A stretch of DNA of 64,000 nucleotides from Archangium gephyra (GTDB lineage Bacteria; Myxococcota; Myxococcia; Myxococcales; Myxococcaceae), in the NCBI RefSeq assembly GCF_001027285.1, contig NZ_CP011509.1, forward strand, positions 918,501 through 982,500, read 5' to 3'. The translations under genes were made by a program, and so were the position numbers. A model generated the notes under the pieces. That model was not told the origin of the DNA. It saw only the letters and a program-made list of their open reading frames with translations, and made no database searches. Below, piece after piece: positions 63,233 through 64,000 of the stretch. Positions within the stretch are counted from its first letter, which is position 1. Every line of letters begins with the position of its first letter.

Positions 63233-64000
63233 CTACTCCTTGCGGCCGCTTCCCTTGTTCTTGGAAAGAGAGCGGACGTAGTTCCCGTCGATGCCGTGGA
63301 TGCGCATGCCCACGAGTTGCTCGATCGTGACATGGGGATATCCGGCTTCGCGCATCTCCTGGACGAACTTGGGAGTGACGCCGTGGATGCGCATGGACAT
63401 CAGCTCGTCCAGGGTGGGATTCGTGAAGCCCAGGCCCTTCACCTCGCGGACGAACTGCGCGTTCAGCCCGTGGATGCGCGTGGCCACCAGGTCATCGAAG
63501 TCCAGCTTGCGCAAGCCCAGGTCCGCCATCTCGCGGATGTGCTCCGGCGTCACGCCGTGGATGCGCGAGGCCACCACCTCCTCCAGCGTGAGCTTGTCGT
63601 AGCCAGCCGCCTTCAGGGCGCGGATGTGCTCGGGCGTCACCTGGAAGATGGCCACCTGGAGCAGCTCGTCATGGGACAGCTTCGCGTAGCCGAGCTCCGC
63701 GAGCGCCTTCACCCGCGCCGGTCCCAGGTCGAAGAGCGCGAGCTGCAATTGCTCGTCCGGGGTGATGTTCGTGTAGCCGAGCTTCCCCATCTCCTCGAGG
63801 TATGCGGCGCTCGGCTCGAAGGTGTAGTGGCCCGCGCCCTCGCCATTGGCGAAGCGGCCCTCGAAGCGCAGGGTGCCCGCCTCGCGGGCGAGCTGGAACT
63901 TCGTGTCCGCGCCATCCTGCGTGTTCAGCCCCTGGAAGGCGGAGCGGGGGATGCTCAGCCCCAGGTTTCCGTGCTCCTGGACGCGGAAGTTCATCTGCAA
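63233..64000 (-). CDS. C-terminal part of a probable BlaR1/M56-type protein with Gly-Tyr repeats
   Basis: 256 residues are visible; the frame is open past the right edge and reads TTG at the boundary, so the true start lies outside. After a beta-rich stretch (NLGLSIPRSAFQGL and FEGRFANGEGAGHYTFEPS) come about six repeats of roughly 27 residues of the form LGYxxLxxDELxxxRIHGVT with PEHIREM. This C-terminal pattern follows M56 (BlaR1/MecR1-like) peptidase domains in myxobacterial and acidobacterial proteins, so the missing part probably holds the membrane peptidase. The repeats may mediate protein contacts. A basic Lys/Gly tail ends it. Confidence 0.7.
   Translation of the reverse strand: MQMNFRVQEHGNLGLSIPRSAFQGLNTQDGADTKFQLAREAGTLRFEGRFANGEGAGHYTFEPSAAYLEEMGKLGYTNITPDEQLQLALFDLGPARVKALAELGYAKLSHDELLQVAIFQVTPEHIRALKAAGYDKLTLEEVVASRIHGVTPEHIREMADLGLRKLDFDDLVATRIHGLNAQFVREVKGLGFTNPTLDELMSMRIHGVTPKFVQEMREAGYPHVTIEQLVGMRIHGIDGNYVRSLSKNKGSGRKE

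Overview
The window is a very GC-rich, densely coded chromosomal segment with about 48 protein genes and no rRNA, tRNA, CRISPR array or insertion sequence that I could find. The gene content suggests a predatory, multicellular myxobacterium, probably suborder Cystobacterineae (Archangium/Cystobacter/Myxococcus relatives). The signs are many outer-membrane lipoproteins, secreted hydrolases with lectin domains, large ATPase-GAF-histidine kinases, sigma-54 activators, a bacterial lipoxygenase, and a lipoprotein toxin with its immunity gene. The taxon is inferred from gene content and composition only.

Layout. 1-2.1 kb: an ECF sigma factor with a putative membrane partner, divergent from a lipoprotein gene that carries an ECF-type promoter. 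2.1-4.3 kb: a TetR regulator divergent from a carotenoid oxygenase, with a clear palindromic operator between them. 4.3-9.2 kb: a small hypothetical gene and a 1481-residue ATPase/GAF/histidine kinase. 9.3-16.5 kb: secreted and envelope proteins, comprising two EEP-fold proteins (one with degenerate catalytic residues), an NTF2-like protein, two proteins with internal tandem repeats, and a PQQ-type sugar dehydrogenase/cytochrome c fusion. 16.5-25.5 kb: an O-antigen ligase-like protein, an S9 peptidase, a sensor kinase/NtrC-type regulator pair, and an FG-GAP lipoprotein. 25.5-36 kb: a GT-C-like membrane protein, a nucleotidyltransferase-like protein, a beta-helix lipoprotein, MtfA, EIIA-Ntr, an acetyltransferase, a saccharopine-dehydrogenase-like protein and a chemotaxis receptor. 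36-38.9 kb: a secreted trypsin-like protease with a ricin-type lectin, and an Rpn-family nuclease.

38.9-44.3 kb is a coherent sulfide-oxidation cassette. It holds a type II sulfide:quinone oxidoreductase, a persulfide dioxygenase, a rhodanese, a TauE-type exporter and a FisR-like sigma-54 activator. Two good -24/-12 promoters and repeated TGAAAC elements lie in front of the structural genes, and a palindrome of the same motif lies over the regulator's own start. Together the enzymes would turn sulfide to persulfide, then to sulfite and thiosulfate, and export the product.

44.3-64 kb: a histidine kinase with an AhpD-like N-terminal domain, a glutathionyl-hydroquinone reductase, an HSL-type esterase, an AsmA protein, envelope lipoproteins, and a DUF885 metallopeptidase-like protein. 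Next comes a lipoprotein toxin with a C-terminal His-rich nuclease-like domain and an overlapping SUKH-family immunity gene. This resembles the myxobacterial SitA/SitI outer-membrane-exchange toxins and sits between the intact DUF885 gene and the broken 3' end of a second copy. An AbiEi-like antitoxin, a lipoxygenase and the end of a probable BlaR1-type protein close the window.

Three dispersed non-coding repeats also stand out: a 25-bp perfect palindrome present twice, a CCCTCTCCC/GGGAGAGGG hairpin family present four times, and several long terminator-like stems between convergent genes.
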